The notes under the pieces: generated by a model
Database searches by the model: none
The model's input: the letters and a program-made list of their open reading frames with translations, nothing else
Told to the model about the DNA's origin: nothing
Shown here: one piece after another, positions 24,853 through 37,903 of the stretch
Layout: every line of letters starts with the position of its first letter
Position numbering within the stretch: position 1 is the first letter of the stretch
Origin: Marisa cornuarietis
Taxonomy: Eukaryota; Mollusca; Gastropoda; Architaenioglossa; Ampullariidae
NCBI GenBank assembly: GCA_004794655.1
Contig: SMMW01000559.1
Location: forward strand, 2,604,001 to 2,668,000
Direction: 5' to 3'
DNA: 64,000 nt
Program-made: the position numbers and the translations under genes

Positions 24853-25042
24853 TGGCTTCAATAAACTTTTAGCAGAAGACAAAAACAGATCGGCTCCAAT
24901 AAACTATTTTGGGTAAGACAGTGCGCATATCAGGTTCAATAAGCTGTTTTGGGGCAATTCTCCGCTGGATCGATTTCAATCATTTGTTTGCAGAAGAGAT
25001 GCACAGATCGCCTCCAATAAACTGTTTATTGAAGACGGGGTC
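24853..25042. repeat. degenerate 39-bp tandem repeat, five units
   Basis: Units begin near 24856, 24894, 24933, 24973 and 25011 with TTCAATAAACT-like sequence, followed by GCAGAAGA and CAGATCG motifs. Old, diverged minisatellite. Confidence 0.6.
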
Positions 25043-25184
25043 TTCGCTTGTGACCTCGTGCAGTCAAACCGACCGGAAGGAGTAGTCTCCACAACGAAAA
25101 AGGGGTTTTGGGTGGGGAAAGCCACTGTCACTCACTGATCAACTGCACCATACACCTGGTCAGCGCGGACTACACAACGGTCAA

Positions 25185-25448
25185 GGGCCAGTTGCACAAC
25201 ACGTTTCTAAACCTTAAAACTGTTCTAAAGAAGCAAAATCTCTTCTTAGCCATTTTGATGCATTGCAGAAAAACATACAAAAACTTGTACTGACAGGACG
25301 GAAAGTCAGACTTAAACAACTTAATCTTACTTAAAGCAGATTTAGTTTTAAAACTTCAAAAATTGTGGCGTGCACTTTAAACTAATTATCTAAATAGAGT
25401 TAAGGCTAAAAGTGTTTAAAATTAGAAATGTGTTGTGCAACTGGCCCC
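25185..25448. mobile_element. inverted-repeat element family B (GGGCCAGTTGCACAACA), copy 1
   Basis: 264 bp with terminal inverted repeats GGGCCAGTTGCACAAC / GTTGTGCAACTGGCCCC. The interior is about 85-90% alike by eye to the copy at 37904. No long ORF. Confidence 0.75.
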
Positions 25449-27123
25449 AAAACGCTACTCGAGAACTGTCTAATCAGAAAATAACGCACTGCACGTTTTA
25501 GTCTTGGAGATGGGAAAGCTCCTCGATAATGACAGGACATCCATTCACATATTAGGGGATATCATCATCTTGCATCTTTTCCTTACGAGTTGTCGTGGGG
25601 TTCATCGCGTTAAACTTCAGGCTCAAGATTTCGCAGCTGTTGTGCACTCTCCACTAAAACTGTAACCTGAACGTGCTGTGCAATCGCATTATGACCCAAA
25701 CTTTGAATGAATGAATGAATGTGGAAATAAATGTACACAAAACTGTAGTCAAATAAACTTGTTTAAATTCCTGCAGCTGTTTACAATATAATGCTTCTTG
25801 TCTCCTTATTTGTTTTTCGAGTTTCCCTTCTAATATCCTATCCTGTGTGCGTGCGTGTGTGCGTGTTCGTGCCCTCGTGTTCGTCTTTCTTCTGCTTTAC
25901 CCTAAAGAACAAAAAAAGAAAAACACCCAGCAGATTATGGCAACCTCCTGGTGGCCAAAATATCCTACCTGTCCGTGGCAATTTATTGGCGAAATTTTGT
26001 CGATTTTCTGACAGTTTTAACTGATCAAATACTCGCGACTTAAAGGCTGAACATGAATGGCATGGTCATCTCTCTATAGGAACCATTTTTATTAAACAGC
26101 TTTCTCTGGTACGTGATGGCATTTGTGAATTATTTAATCCTGGGACTGGACTGGCTGTGAGGACTTTGTGCTTTATGTCACATTTTCTGACAGCATTTAT
26201 GTGGAGATCAAACACTGGGCACCGCAAGTTTCAGCTGTTAAGCTCCCGTTACAAGAACTATAAAGGGGTGAATTACAGAACAGAAGACAGTTTGGGGCTT
26301 CGTGGGCTTTGTGTGTTTTTTGTGTGTTTTGGCGGCTATCAGCTCTACTACACTTAATGAAACATGCGTTGAGCGAGTAGAAGACACGAGAAGAAAAGAA
26401 AAATTTGTGCAGGTACATTCATTCTCTAAATTCACGTGGTCCCAACATAGGATGCCAACCAGTAAACGTTCAAAACTGCAATTGTCTTTGCTGACCAGTT
26501 CGCTGACTCTCTTCTCATTGTTTGTCGAACGATCCACCCCACAAGGAAACTGACAGCCAAGACAAACATCTCGTCAAAACAAAGAAAACTTTAGCGAAAC
26601 AAAAGATCAACTTTTCTCATTATCGCTAATAATTCAACACCCGTCTCTATGCTCTTTTATATCGTTTACAAGCTTTCCAATGCTAATCAAGCAGGGACAA
26701 AAAGTATTTTTTTAAATCGAAAATAAACGTGCTTTAAGGAGAAAATAACCTCATCCAAAATTAATTTGAGACTTCACATGAAAGCCAGAGACGTGAGCTT
26801 AGCGCTTTCTTGGCTCGAGAGGAAAATATTTCAATCCACAAAAAGACGACAAAAGATAGAAGAGTTTGTTTTAAGAAACAGACATTTTCCCGAAGTGTGC
26901 TGTGATCTCTTGGGATTTTTTTTTTTTAGAAAATGATGGCTGAGACAGATGAGAAACAAATGGAAATTCCCTAGACAACTGACCGCAAAATCATTGCCCT
27001 AATGCAAGTTGGGGTCTTCAGTCAGTTAGGTCCCAGAACAATCCATTTCGCCGAAGGAACCAGCTGTTACACGACCTAGAATTCTGCTGCAGAAAAAGTA
27101 TACGACCTGCCTACTGCTACGAA

Positions 27124-27128
<5 letters not shown>

Positions 27129-27213
<85 letters not shown>
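27129..27213. repeat. (AC)n microsatellite, 85 bp
   Basis: Longest pure AC run in the window. Confidence 0.95.
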
Positions 27214-27216
<3 letters not shown>

Positions 27217-27502
27217 TTCAATTCCGTCGAACGAAGCACATGGCAAAGAATTGGTCTGAGTCGCTGCGACTAAATTTTGATTTAATTGGATCCAACCTGA
27301 GACGCAGACGACGATCTGTGTTGCGGAGATAAGATGTTATTGGCCTCGAAAGCATTTGACCGACCGCCAGTGAAAAGTTGGAAATAATACGCATTCTCAA
27401 AACGGCTGCTTCATAAGTCTCAATGCCTTGATGAAATACTCTTTTTTCAAGATACCAGGCCCACATCTGGATGCATGGATCTTTAAATGAATCCTACGTT
27501 GT

Positions 27503-27670
27503 CTGCACTGGCTACTCATCCGTTTTCTCACCAGTACAAACTGTCCGTGCTGTGTTTTAATTTCTTTGCAGGCTCCTGCGTGACTATTTCTCTGAATTTC
27601 TCTTAAATCCCAGACTACTCTGTTCTTCGTCTGACGACCGTACGCTCTCTGTCCCTTTATTATTATTATT
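27503..27670 (+). mobile_element. LINE reverse-transcriptase fragment with one frameshift, ATT tail
   Basis: Plus strand encodes HQYKLSVLCFNFFAG and, in another frame, YFSEFLLNPRLLCSSSDDRT LSVP-like sequence. These match the YKL..LCFN......YLS.L......R.LRSSSD.R.L.VP segment near the end of L2-type ORF2. A short (TAT)n follows at about 27658. Confidence 0.6.
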
Positions 27671-28034
27671 ATTCAAATAAGTGCCTATAAGGTCTGTTAA
27701 CTGTATGTAATCTCCAAACACTTTTACAGACATCACTTTGGACACTAATCCGCTTCATTCGGAACAGTTTTGTTATTTCACAAAATTCTTCCTATTTACC
27801 CTCGTAAATACAGAAACACCATTGGGAAAGAAAAAAAAGACATGCTCATATATGTTGTGATCCATCCCTGCTTCTCCATTAAAAAAAAAAACCTCCCTTG
27901 AACTGACAAATTATCCGTTCAACGCAGTATAATTACGGACATTATGAAAGATAAAGAAGATAGCCCTACTTCTGTGCTATCCACCAATGTCTAAAAATAT
28001 TTCCAAGCTGTTGAAGCATCGCAAACATATTTAA

Positions 28035-28035
<1 letters not shown>

Positions 28036-28085
<50 letters not shown>
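28036..28085. repeat. (AC)n microsatellite
   Basis: Pure dinucleotide run. Confidence 0.95.
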
Positions 28086-28086
<1 letters not shown>

Positions 28087-28970
28087 TTTTATGAAGCTAA
28101 CACGATTTGGATGGAGCTAGGAGTTCAAGTCAAGGCCACTAGTGCACATTGCTTCATCCGACAGAAAGCCATTTTCAGCGATTAGGCTGTCAGATTCATG
28201 AGCTGGACTATTTTACATTTTAGGCATGTCACTGTAATGGGAATTTAGGGCTAGTCAGGCGGCCCTGAGCACAAGAACATCTCCAACCTGCGTGCAGTCT
28301 CTGCAGCTTTCCATCGCCAGTGCTGAAAGGCCAACTGGGACCAAAGGGCAACATACCGGTGTTACACGTGCGCTGTACGTAGCAGCAGATTTATCTCCCT
28401 GTAGACTCATCGCGGACAAAGCTTCTTATGTTCTATGGTAAAGTCAAAGATAATAAATGCTCCAAGATGGGACACAGCACGATGACCGCTGCGACCCCGA
28501 TGGTCTCCATGCAACATCGATCCAGGGGGGATAATTACATGCACGCGATAAAGAAATTTTGTAAAGCACAGTCCAGTAATTCGCGCACCATCATGATGGT
28601 ATTTTTCAGTGTGTACTTGGCTTTAACGTTCTTCTTGTACCTATTAATTTTTTTCTTCATAAATACTAGCAAACAACAAACAATAGACCTTCATCAGTAG
28701 GCGTTAAGAGAATTTTTCCATTGATCTTTATCTTTTTATATTATCATTATTTGTTTGAATTATTTACTTCTATTATTATTTTTAACCCTGGTAGACCCAG
28801 TGGGTCATTACTAACTCAAATGTAATGCTGGTCGGCTTGACTGTCATGTAAAAAAAAAAAATTCAAATGGGAGCTTGATACAAACAGTCCCTTTGACTAC
28901 ATTGGTGCACTGATTTCATAACATCGTAACCGTTATGTAATCTGACTAGCTTCATTTTCTTAATTCTATA

Positions 28971-28972
<2 letters not shown>

Positions 28973-29034
<62 letters not shown>
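28973..29034. repeat. (GT)n microsatellite
   Basis: Pure dinucleotide run of about 62 bp. Confidence 0.95.
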
Positions 29035-29039
<5 letters not shown>

Positions 29040-29334
29040 GAGAAAGCTGACAAGAATACTTTTCTTCACGTGTCATATTGACTGCCTGCAGGTAGGACAC
29101 ACAAAATAAATAACAATATGGACAAAGAATGGCTTTTTAATGGTCTGTAATATTTCTTAAACATACTTCTATTGTTAGAGCCCTGGTCTGCTATGACTAT
29201 TTTTACATTGAGTCTAGCTGGTGGGTTTTTTTTTGCACTTTATCAGGTGCTTCATGAAGCAATGTGTACAATATACCATTGTCAGCTGGCCCACTGGACA
29301 AGAAGTAAATAATAGGTTGTTTACATTTATTTAG

Positions 29335-29589
29335 CAGGCCCTTAATGACAATATTCGCAATGCACTGAAGGATAAAGTTACAGGGATGTCGGCTAGGTCA
29401 CAGTTTTGTGCACTTATCTTTGATGAAATTGATATAAAGGAGAGCGTCATTTACGACCCAGGAAGAGATGAAATAGAGGGGTTGGATAAGAGTCATGATA
29501 TTGCTAATCATGCCATAGTCTTCATGCTTAAAGCCTGGACAGACACGAACCTTGTGTTAAGATGCTTGGAAGGGCAAACATTTCCTTAA
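29335..29589 (+). pseudogene. P-element / THAP9-type transposase fragment (RNase H-like domain start)
   Basis: An open frame follows an acceptor-like TTTATTTAGCAG and encodes FCALIFDEIDIKESVIYDPG and DIANHAIVFMLKAW. This resembles the catalytic-domain entry of P-element/THAP9 transposases (FDEMxIK...Y......GF...IANxAxVFM). The homology stops at about 29535 and a TAA closes the frame at 29589. I find no neighbouring exons for the N-terminal THAP domain or the rest of the nuclease, so I call it a relic. It could instead be one exon of a larger, poorly conserved domesticated gene. Confidence 0.68.
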
Positions 29590-30168
29590 TCATGTGGTGC
29601 CTTTTTAGTTTATATATAATGACAATGAAATGCATTATCGTTGTCTGATCATCTCTTCCATTGCATTTTACCCGTTCAGACCTGTGTTGCCACAAAATCA
29701 AGGGCAGGTTGAGGCAGATGTTCAGACAAATCTGTGATGAGTTGTTCCTTTTTGGCTTTGCTGACAGTTTCTTGTTGCTAACACATGAAGCTGCCTTTAA
29801 AGTTGTTTGTAGAATCTGTTCTGATAAAGATTTTTTCATGTTGCAGCCACCACCACCACCAGCACGAGCGCAAGGCACATTTACACAATATATTCTTCTA
29901 CTGGGTCAGCCACTCTCCGAGGCAGGGCCTCCCTTGCCAGAACAGTTGATGTTGTGGTGTTTTCCTATAAACGTTTGTGCTAGGTAGCCGAGAGCATTAA
30001 TAATGATCAATGCTGTAAAAAGTATGCATTGAATGTTTCAGCAGCATAGATGCGTATTGATCAGTAACTCCATACTCTTTGTTATGCCTCCCTGATGGTG
30101 ATTAAGGTAGCTTCTTTACACACCAGAGAATTGCTAGTGAATGTGTTTTACTGACTTTCCAGTTTACA

Positions 30169-30262
<94 letters not shown>

Positions 30263-32706
30263 TTCCCGCCTCTCGAATTCTCTTCTCTTCAGCTGAGAGT
30301 TCAATGTCCTCCATGATCGAAGTAGCTCGAAGAATCTCGGCGCACTAAGCTTACTTATTTTTATAAAGTGTCGCCTAAGGCCCCACGCTCGGCGCCGCAA
30401 ATGTAACAGGACAAGTAGGAGTTGTTGCAAAGTCTCCTTATTTCTCTGACTATCGACAATACCGACAAGGACGCAGCATACCTTGTCTACTATCTCTAAT
30501 CTTTGCTCACAGGGTGGGACGCTGCTCCCACCTCTATGCTGTCTCTGCAACTGCTTTTGTTTTCCTGCCTCCCGACCCTCTAATTTCCCTGACCCTTGAA
30601 TTTTCTAGAAACTATCCCCCATCCTCTGTTGTCATACAGCCATCGCCCATCTCTCCTTTCTTTTGCACGGCTACGTAACATCAGAACTAAACCTTTAAGA
30701 CCGGCCCGGGATGCTGCCATCTCTTAAAAACCAGATTCCCTCTACCCGGTCCAGTCATTTTTCAAAACACTGAAAGAAGAAGATTCGAGGGCCTGCAGGT
30801 CCATTAAGAAAAGAGGCGTGGAGAACCCGTAAGGCAGAAGAGCTGGTAAATTGGCATGATGGCTTCTGGAACACACGTTGCATCTTCCACCGTCGGCCAA
30901 TACGACCGGAAATGCTGACGTTCGTAAAAAAGTAGCGCCCTCTATTGCCTCGACCAACACTGCTCTGATGAACTTCTATGGACCTTTTCGGAGAACTATG
31001 CTTGAATCTGATCTTCACCCCAATTATGGTCTTGACCTCTTCTGGTTTGATGTGGGCTCATCGCTATACGTGTGGAGAATCTGAACAGCATCTGTAACTA
31101 TAACACAAAGTGTCATCAAAAGAGTGTTAGAAAACTGTATTTAATATCGTGTTTTTAAATAAACCAAACAATTTCGCCAACGTGCAGGTACTTGATCATT
31201 CTTCTATTAAATGTTCACATGACTAAACTTGGTTTAGTTCGCATTTTTAAAGCTTAGCTCGTAAGCGCCTTCGATTCTTAATGAGAACATATAGCAAGCG
31301 ACTTCGGTATGGTTGTGTTAAATAAATTACTATTTCAAATGTTCCTGTCAAGGATCAAGACAGGAGTTATTTTTCCTTTTCGTAGTGCACTTTATTCCTG
31401 TTATTTTTAATATTGGTGTCACAGCTCTATCCCTGCTGTACGACAATGTTCTCTTCTGTACATACTTGCTGATGTGCTAGCAAAAACACTTAGAAATTTC
31501 GAAAATTGAATTATTTTCGTGCACAGTACAAACTGAACCAAGTGCGCCATTTCCCCCGCTAGATTTGGAAAAAAATAACATCAAAATATCTTGGCGCAAA
31601 ATTCCTTTAAATTTCGTGGCCACGAATATAACATAATTTATCTATGCTTTATTAGTCACCAGAAATAATGCTAGAGAGAAAGGTAAGAAATGTTACGCAT
31701 CAACGGAAAACAATTTTTAAACACAATTACAGATAAAGACATGCATGTTACAACTGACCTGAAAAAAGTACCATGCCAGTATATCTACAAACAATAACAA
31801 AGGAGAAAGGAGGCAGCAATAGCAGACGTCGCAAATTACTGAGGACTCCTTTGTTGCTTAACTTAATTTCTTGATGTTTGATGTGCAAGATGCTTATTGT
31901 ATTGCACTCTAAAGATCAGTTTAATTTTCTAAATTATTTTTCAATCTTTTAATTTAGTTTGATTGGCTTTACAGTAGCTCTACTTCATGCTGACAACGAA
32001 GTCCATACATAACCCGGAAATACACGATAATTTTCTGCGTATATCTTTCTCACACCTCATTATGAAGGTGAAATCCACCTTATTAATTCAACATAGCCCA
32101 CGAATTCTTGAGGCAAAGATGCATTATCCTCTACTTGCTTTCTGCCAAGCACCTGTTTTATTCATTTTTAATCTCTCTTTTTAATACCATGCCTTTCATG
32201 TCTTGTCAGCGGGAGCTCCCCGAAAAGGACTTGCAAAGCCACAAAAGATATTTTCTTGCTGATTCAGTAGACAAAGTAGCCCGGAAATGGGATCGCAAAA
32301 CCGCAAAATGACAGTCCAAAACCCCAGAATCACAATGGCATGCCAACAAAATCTACAGCCACATAACATCAAAGAACATTGCACTTGGATGGGACTGTCT
32401 TTCTGTCTGCTGGCTCATCTGCTCTGAACATAGCAAATCCGATTTCACGTTTCAGATCGGCATACTTAAAGGAAAATGCAAGTGAAATAGCAGGTTTGGT
32501 TTAAAGACCTACCCGATTGGTCCGAGTTATAGACAGATTCTGGTAGGTTGAGATAATGTAGATGTATTCTGTAAATTTCAGCGCCCGACACACAACAGTT
32601 TGTTTATTATCTGATTTCAAAGATGACGATTTTCAGATGTAGTCAGCGTGAATAACATGCGACATCACAGCCGGTGGCGTCCATACTGTGTCTCGATAAG
32701 CATATA
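29590..32706. other. non-coding stretch
   Basis: Follows the transposase fragment; I searched for further P-element exons and recognised none. (ACGC)n(AC)n at 30166. Confidence 0.5.
30166..30259. repeat. (ACGC)n(AC)n microsatellite
   Basis: About ten ACGC units then an AC run. Confidence 0.95.
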
Positions 32707-32901
32707 ATGGCCAGAAGGTGGAGCAATACATCGAGTTCATCAGACGATCTTCACTTATCGTGGTCTAGTAGAGAAAACGAGTGTGAAACACTGTTCTCTA
32801 GCTTTGAAGGTATTAAACCTTACACGTTTAAACCTGAGGATAGTGAAGGTTGAAAACCCCAGACAAAATATGCTCAGGCCGCAGACGATGAAGAACGGCT
32901 T
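32707..32901 (+). pseudogene. fragment resembling the P2X7-like intracellular-domain family, with premature stop
   Basis: A frame starting MARRWSNTSSSSDDLH reaches FEGIKPYTFKPEDSEG and stops at TGA 32851-32853. The same frame continues after the stop with DDEERLHNTT. The motif (G-I-x-P-Y-x-F-x-P-E, then acidic residues and RLxNT) resembles the start of the multi-copy invertebrate proteins related to the P2X7 C-terminal zinc domain. The Cys-rich continuation expected after LHNT is not visible. Probably a pseudogene fragment; family assignment is moderate. Confidence 0.45.
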
Positions 32902-33222
32902 CACAATACCACATAGTAACATCGTTGATGTTGGTCAAATTTTGCAAGCTGCAGGTGGCCATCACAGTTTGTGTTTGTCTATTTATTTGTCACAAAAGTC
33001 TCAAGTGTGAAAATTTACCAGTGGGACTGATTTGCATGTTTATATTGACACAGTTGCTCATATGACTGTAATTGTAAATAACCGTATGGAAAAAAGAGAC
33101 TTTAGCCGGAACAAATTGAAAAAAAAATTGAAAACGCATAGATATATTTTTGGGAACCCTGTTTACAATGTGCACGTTACTATAAAATATTGTCCCACCG
33201 GTCACAGCTATCATACTGTGGC

Positions 33223-33464
33223 TTAAAAAGTTGAATTTGAAGAAATACATTTATTGAGATAGTTTCGGGTCTTCATGCAGTTGTCATGTGTTTTTGGTCG
33301 AGAAAAATTAAATGCATGTATACTAGGCACGGAACCTAGCAGAAGACGCTTTTGTGGGACCTCAAAACCCTCTTGCTTTTTCGTCCTAGACATTACTGGG
33401 TAACATTCAGGAGCAAAATGGCGTCCGCATACAACAGAGTACTGTGTAGACGCAGTGGTCAGCT
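33223..33464 (-). pseudogene. THAP zinc-finger C-terminal half (exon or relic)
   Basis: Read on the minus strand, an acceptor (TTTGTGTGTGTAG) is followed by a frame encoding YSVVCGRHFAPECYP and KRLLLGSVPSIHAF. These match the second half of a THAP domain: the C-x2-H zinc ligands with HF, then the (A/S)VPSI motif. The frame ends in a stop at 33223 with no recognisable C-terminal domain. Just upstream on the same strand (about 33520-33640) is a possible N-terminal half with NYCVVEC, broken by a TGA. THAP domains bind DNA and occur in P-type transposases and host factors. A decayed single-copy gene or a transposon remnant are both possible. Confidence 0.58.
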
Positions 33465-35992
33465 CTACACACACAAACGAAATTGATTCGTTATCTTATG
33501 AACGTATGAACACTTCTATGTCACTATGTTTTCGTCTACATTCTACGACACAATAGTTTCAATATCTACGCTTGGGCTTTTGAGATTCAGTATGTTGTGG
33601 GCACTTGGTATCAGCCATGCTGTGGTCAGTCATTATATCACCGGAACTGACGTCACACACGGTTTTGCGCCCAAATGGAGATTTGAACAGGAGAGGAAAT
33701 CGTTTTTACTTAATTTCTCGAGATTCGTGTTTCTCCCTGTGATTTCATGTTCGAGGCATTAATAAGTGATATGAAAGGATTCTTTTGAGCTTGATATGTG
33801 TCACTAGTCGGGTAGGACTTTAAGTGGTACATACCGACGTTCCGAAAAGTTTCGGCTCAAAGTGGTGGGTTGCAAAACAATTGTTTACTTATATTCTTAT
33901 CTAAAACACAAGTCTGGGGCAGTACAAGGAGGCAACCATATTTTGTCGTCGAATGACCTCATCAAACCCATTCTGCGCGTGTTCACTTTCAGTCCTCTAT
34001 GTGCATTCATTAAAACACTGCCAGCATGGATGTCGGGACCTTGCCATAGAATTTCAAACCCAAGTACAACGAGAAAGAGCTGAGCGGTAGTGTAAAAGAC
34101 TGGTAAGACAGAGAATGCCTTTCTTGTCAAATGGTTCCTTCCGTCTCCTGAATTAGGTTCAGTTTGTTTTCCTTTGCAAAATAGTACGAAACATGGGGCC
34201 CTCCGAGAGCCGGTGTTTATCTGTGTTTTAGACACAAGTAAACATTTCGTTTAAAACCCCAATTTTGAGCGAAATATCGGTATCTATCATTCAATCTCAA
34301 CTTGCTATATTCACTTACCTTTTCCTTTAAGCAAAATTTTAGTCGATAAGAATGACAATTTTCTCCCTTGTGCCCCGAGTGGAAGGGGGAGGGGGGAGGG
34401 CAAAAAAGGCAGTAATCGCTGTACTTGTGATAAAAGCCGTCGGCAGAAAACATAACCACAAATTCTGCACAGCATTTCAAACAGTAATGTCTGCATATAT
34501 ATTACGCAGGTGGACACACTGTTTTGGTTCATTTAAAAGGTCTACAAGACTTTTTTCCACACGACTGTGCTGACTTCAGTAGAAGATAACATTGATATTT
34601 TCCAAAACTCTGTGTGGATAACTCCGTTCTGTGATGGTGTTTGTAAGTCTGGTTGCCAATAATGGAAAATGATCATTTAGTCAAGTTTTCAAAACTAATG
34701 TACCAAACTCAGCCCCTTAATTTTATTTAAGTTGCTCTCAATTTATCATATAAGTGGTTGTTAGTTTTTCATTTCATCATTTTGTCAGTGACACTTGCTT
34801 TCTTTTGATTTGAAGAGGTCAATAAGTCATGGTTTGAAATGTTAATAAGGTTAACCCACCTATCCTCCATATCATTAAATATATATATCTTATGAAACAT
34901 GAATCCAAATTGTTTTGCTTCGTGATTCATGGACATTGTTCAGACATTTTGTTTGGTGGATTTTCATCTTCTCTTGTGCAATCTTGTTACTTACCGTATT
35001 AATGTAAAGAACCTACTCTTTGTTTTAAAGTTTATCTGGGGTTGAATGCAAGAATTCTAAAAACTAAAAATGGTAAACTGTCGATAATTCGTTGTTGATT
35101 TTTGACTCAGAATCAGTATCATCACCCGACTTCAAAATAATCTTTTTATGCGATAGTTCTAACGTTTAGTGTCCGCCTTTCCTCCCTCTCTCCCCTTTCT
35201 TCCTACTTTCATCTACGGGAACCTCCGTCTATAGTGGTTCAAATCATCAGTCCTAAGACATTTACATTTACATGAAAACTATTGATCGCTTACAGAAGCC
35301 TTTCATCCACCGTTAGCAAATCTTACCCATTACTAAATGAAAATTGATATATACCATGTGTAACTGCTTCTTTGTTTTGAAAATGAGATATCAATATTCC
35401 TTTTTGTATTTTGTAGTGCCTTTTGTTGCAGTAATGTAGTTTTTATTTTTTTATTTTTTTGTATTTTTATCCAAACAAATCTCTAACTTGTTCTTTTACA
35501 CTCGTAAATAAAGAGCTGTCATTTGTCTTTTCTTCTTTCTCTCTCTCTCTCGCTCTTTGTGCCTCCCACACTCCTTTATCAGCAATTTTGTCAATTTGTT
35601 CCCCTCCCTTTCTCTCTCATGTGTGTGTTTTGTGATGAACAGGATGGTGCACGTGCGCGTCGGTTCAGACTTTGTCACCACATACTCTTTCTACTGTTAT
35701 GTAGGGAGTAAATTAATCATCTCAGACCTGACACTTGGTGAAGCACACTCCTGGCCTGAAGCACTCTTTGTGCATCGTGAACCAGAGATTGAAGGATAAT
35801 GCACTCTCTCCTCACCCACTCTAACGACATCTCCCCCTTCGGAAACACCAGCATTTTTCTTTACTGCGAACTTTTCTTTCTTTCGCATTTCTTTTTTTTT
35901 TCTTCTTTTTGTACTTTTACGTAATAGAAGCAGCGATATGGTTAATGCAGTCTTAATGGCTTCTCTCGATTGATGCAAGGCACGCGCACCCA

Positions 35993-36005
35993 CGCTCTCT
36001 CTCTT

Positions 36006-36047
<42 letters not shown>
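35993..36047. repeat. (CT)n(CA)n microsatellite
   Basis: CT run then CA run. Confidence 0.9.
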
Positions 36048-36049
<2 letters not shown>

Positions 36050-36839
36050 GTACATATGTGTGGAGACACACTAGCAGAACAGCAAACATTAGTTTAAAAA
36101 ATGCTACGGGGCCCTTCGGTACACAGACACTCAGCGGAAAAACAAACAAACAAACAAAGAAGCAAGTAGCTGAATTAAGCTAGTCACGTTAGCGGATTTC
36201 CATTAAGCATTTTCACTTTCCAATGATATTATCGCTGCGTGTGCTTTTTCAACATCTGCAATATAGAACTCGCCGTGGAATCAATGTGTTCTAGCAGCCT
36301 TCCGCTTCATAGCCCATTAATGCACGCTTCCTGGTCATAAAATGCTCTAGTGAGATTCTTAAAAAAAAAAAAAAAAGAAGAAGAAAACGGGATGGATATT
36401 AGATGAATACGACGACGATCACGATGACGATTTTTGTTGACATAATGTGTTGAACCAGATAACTGATAAAGGAGGGATGCACTAGCCTCGCTCCTACATA
36501 GGTCGAGCACTCAATGTAGCAGTCCACCCACGGTAAAGGGTACCTGCACATGTGGGTAGGTCTCATTAAAATTCATGTCCATGTTATTGTATATATTATT
36601 ATAATATTATTGTACAAAGCCATTCAAAGAAATGGATGAGATTGTGATTGCGCTTTAATAAAATAAATTTAGATAAAAGACTTTTGGGAAATTTTATGGT
36701 GTTTAGCAATCAGATATTTGGCTAAGGTATTTGAATAGTCTGGTGAGTAATTTATTAGGAATGGAATACGCTTTTGCAAATACTGTCCAGTTATCATATT
36801 TCGGGCTTTGCGAGAAGCAGACCTGTATGGAAGTAAGGA

Positions 36840-36841
<2 letters not shown>

Positions 36842-36915
<74 letters not shown>
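36842..36915. repeat. (CA)n microsatellite, 74 bp
   Basis: Pure dinucleotide run. Confidence 0.95.
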
Positions 36916-36918
<3 letters not shown>

Positions 36919-37903
36919 GATAAAAGCGAGAGAGAAACTTCCAGACCAAACGTTGGGGTTATCGAACATCAAGGCGTTTTCGAAGTTGGCCGACGATACT
37001 TATACTGATGATACGATAGGTATGATCTTCAGGATCTGAATTCTTAGCTATTAAAGTACGATGAAAATAAAATTCAACGCATCTACTTATTTGTATGCAG
37101 ATGTAAGCTGCTAGATCTTTCGAGAATATTGATTTGTGACATCAAAGGCCCGAAGTCGAAACATGATTTTTTTTTAAAGCAATCTAGTCATCTCATGTAT
37201 GTCGAGTCGCCTCAGGGCGTGGTCGATTTGGCTACCTGTGGAGTGGTCTGATCCTCTTTGTCCAGTCTGCACGTCGCTTTTTTCTAGCATCATATGTGGA
37301 AAAAAAGAACCTGGTGTGTCAACAGAATGCCTGGACTTTGGTATCGTGCATTCAGTTTACGGGTGCAACCACGAACTTAAGCGAAAGCTGAAATCCTTGT
37401 AATAATGCACAGACAGGTGATTTCCCCAAACCGTTTTTGATGCTCCTATCAAAAGAGATTCATCTCTTTTTTTCCTTTGTTCATTGCCCCCCCCCCTCGC
37501 CTCCTGGGTTATCACGAACCACTAAATAAGCGAACACCACGAACACGAACATCCATGGTGGAAACTAGATTTATAGCTGGTTCCAAGGGAGAAAACATAG
37601 CATTATAATGTACTCGCACAGCTTGCTCGATTGATTGCCCATTCAGTAACCAGTTCAGTAGGCAGTTGCTTAGAGCGCATTGAAGAAGGGGTCTGCGAAT
37701 TACAGGGATGCAGATTTAATTATGCGTTTGTACGAACAAATTTTTTGATTTTGTCGCTGTACATTTGCACTTAGAGACATATAAGTAGAATGAGATTAAT
37801 ATATATGACTAAACACATCAGGCGTGTAAGATCAACAATTTTGTTGAGAATAGTTGAAGCTGTGGATCGAGTGCATTAAGCCTATTGCGTCGATCGTAGT
37901 TCA

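Larger units (their letters stand above)
25449..29334. other. non-coding stretch
   Basis: Holds the LINE fragment at 27503 and three long AC/GT runs. No supported gene. Confidence 0.55.
33641..37903. other. non-coding stretch
   Basis: AT-rich, with simple repeats at 35993 and 36842. No supported gene. Confidence 0.55.

Noticed and set aside
27026..27208. ORFs of alternating Val-Cys or Thr-His
   Set aside because: Direct translation of AC/GT microsatellites; the same applies at 1400, 28863, 30102, 36669 and 36731.
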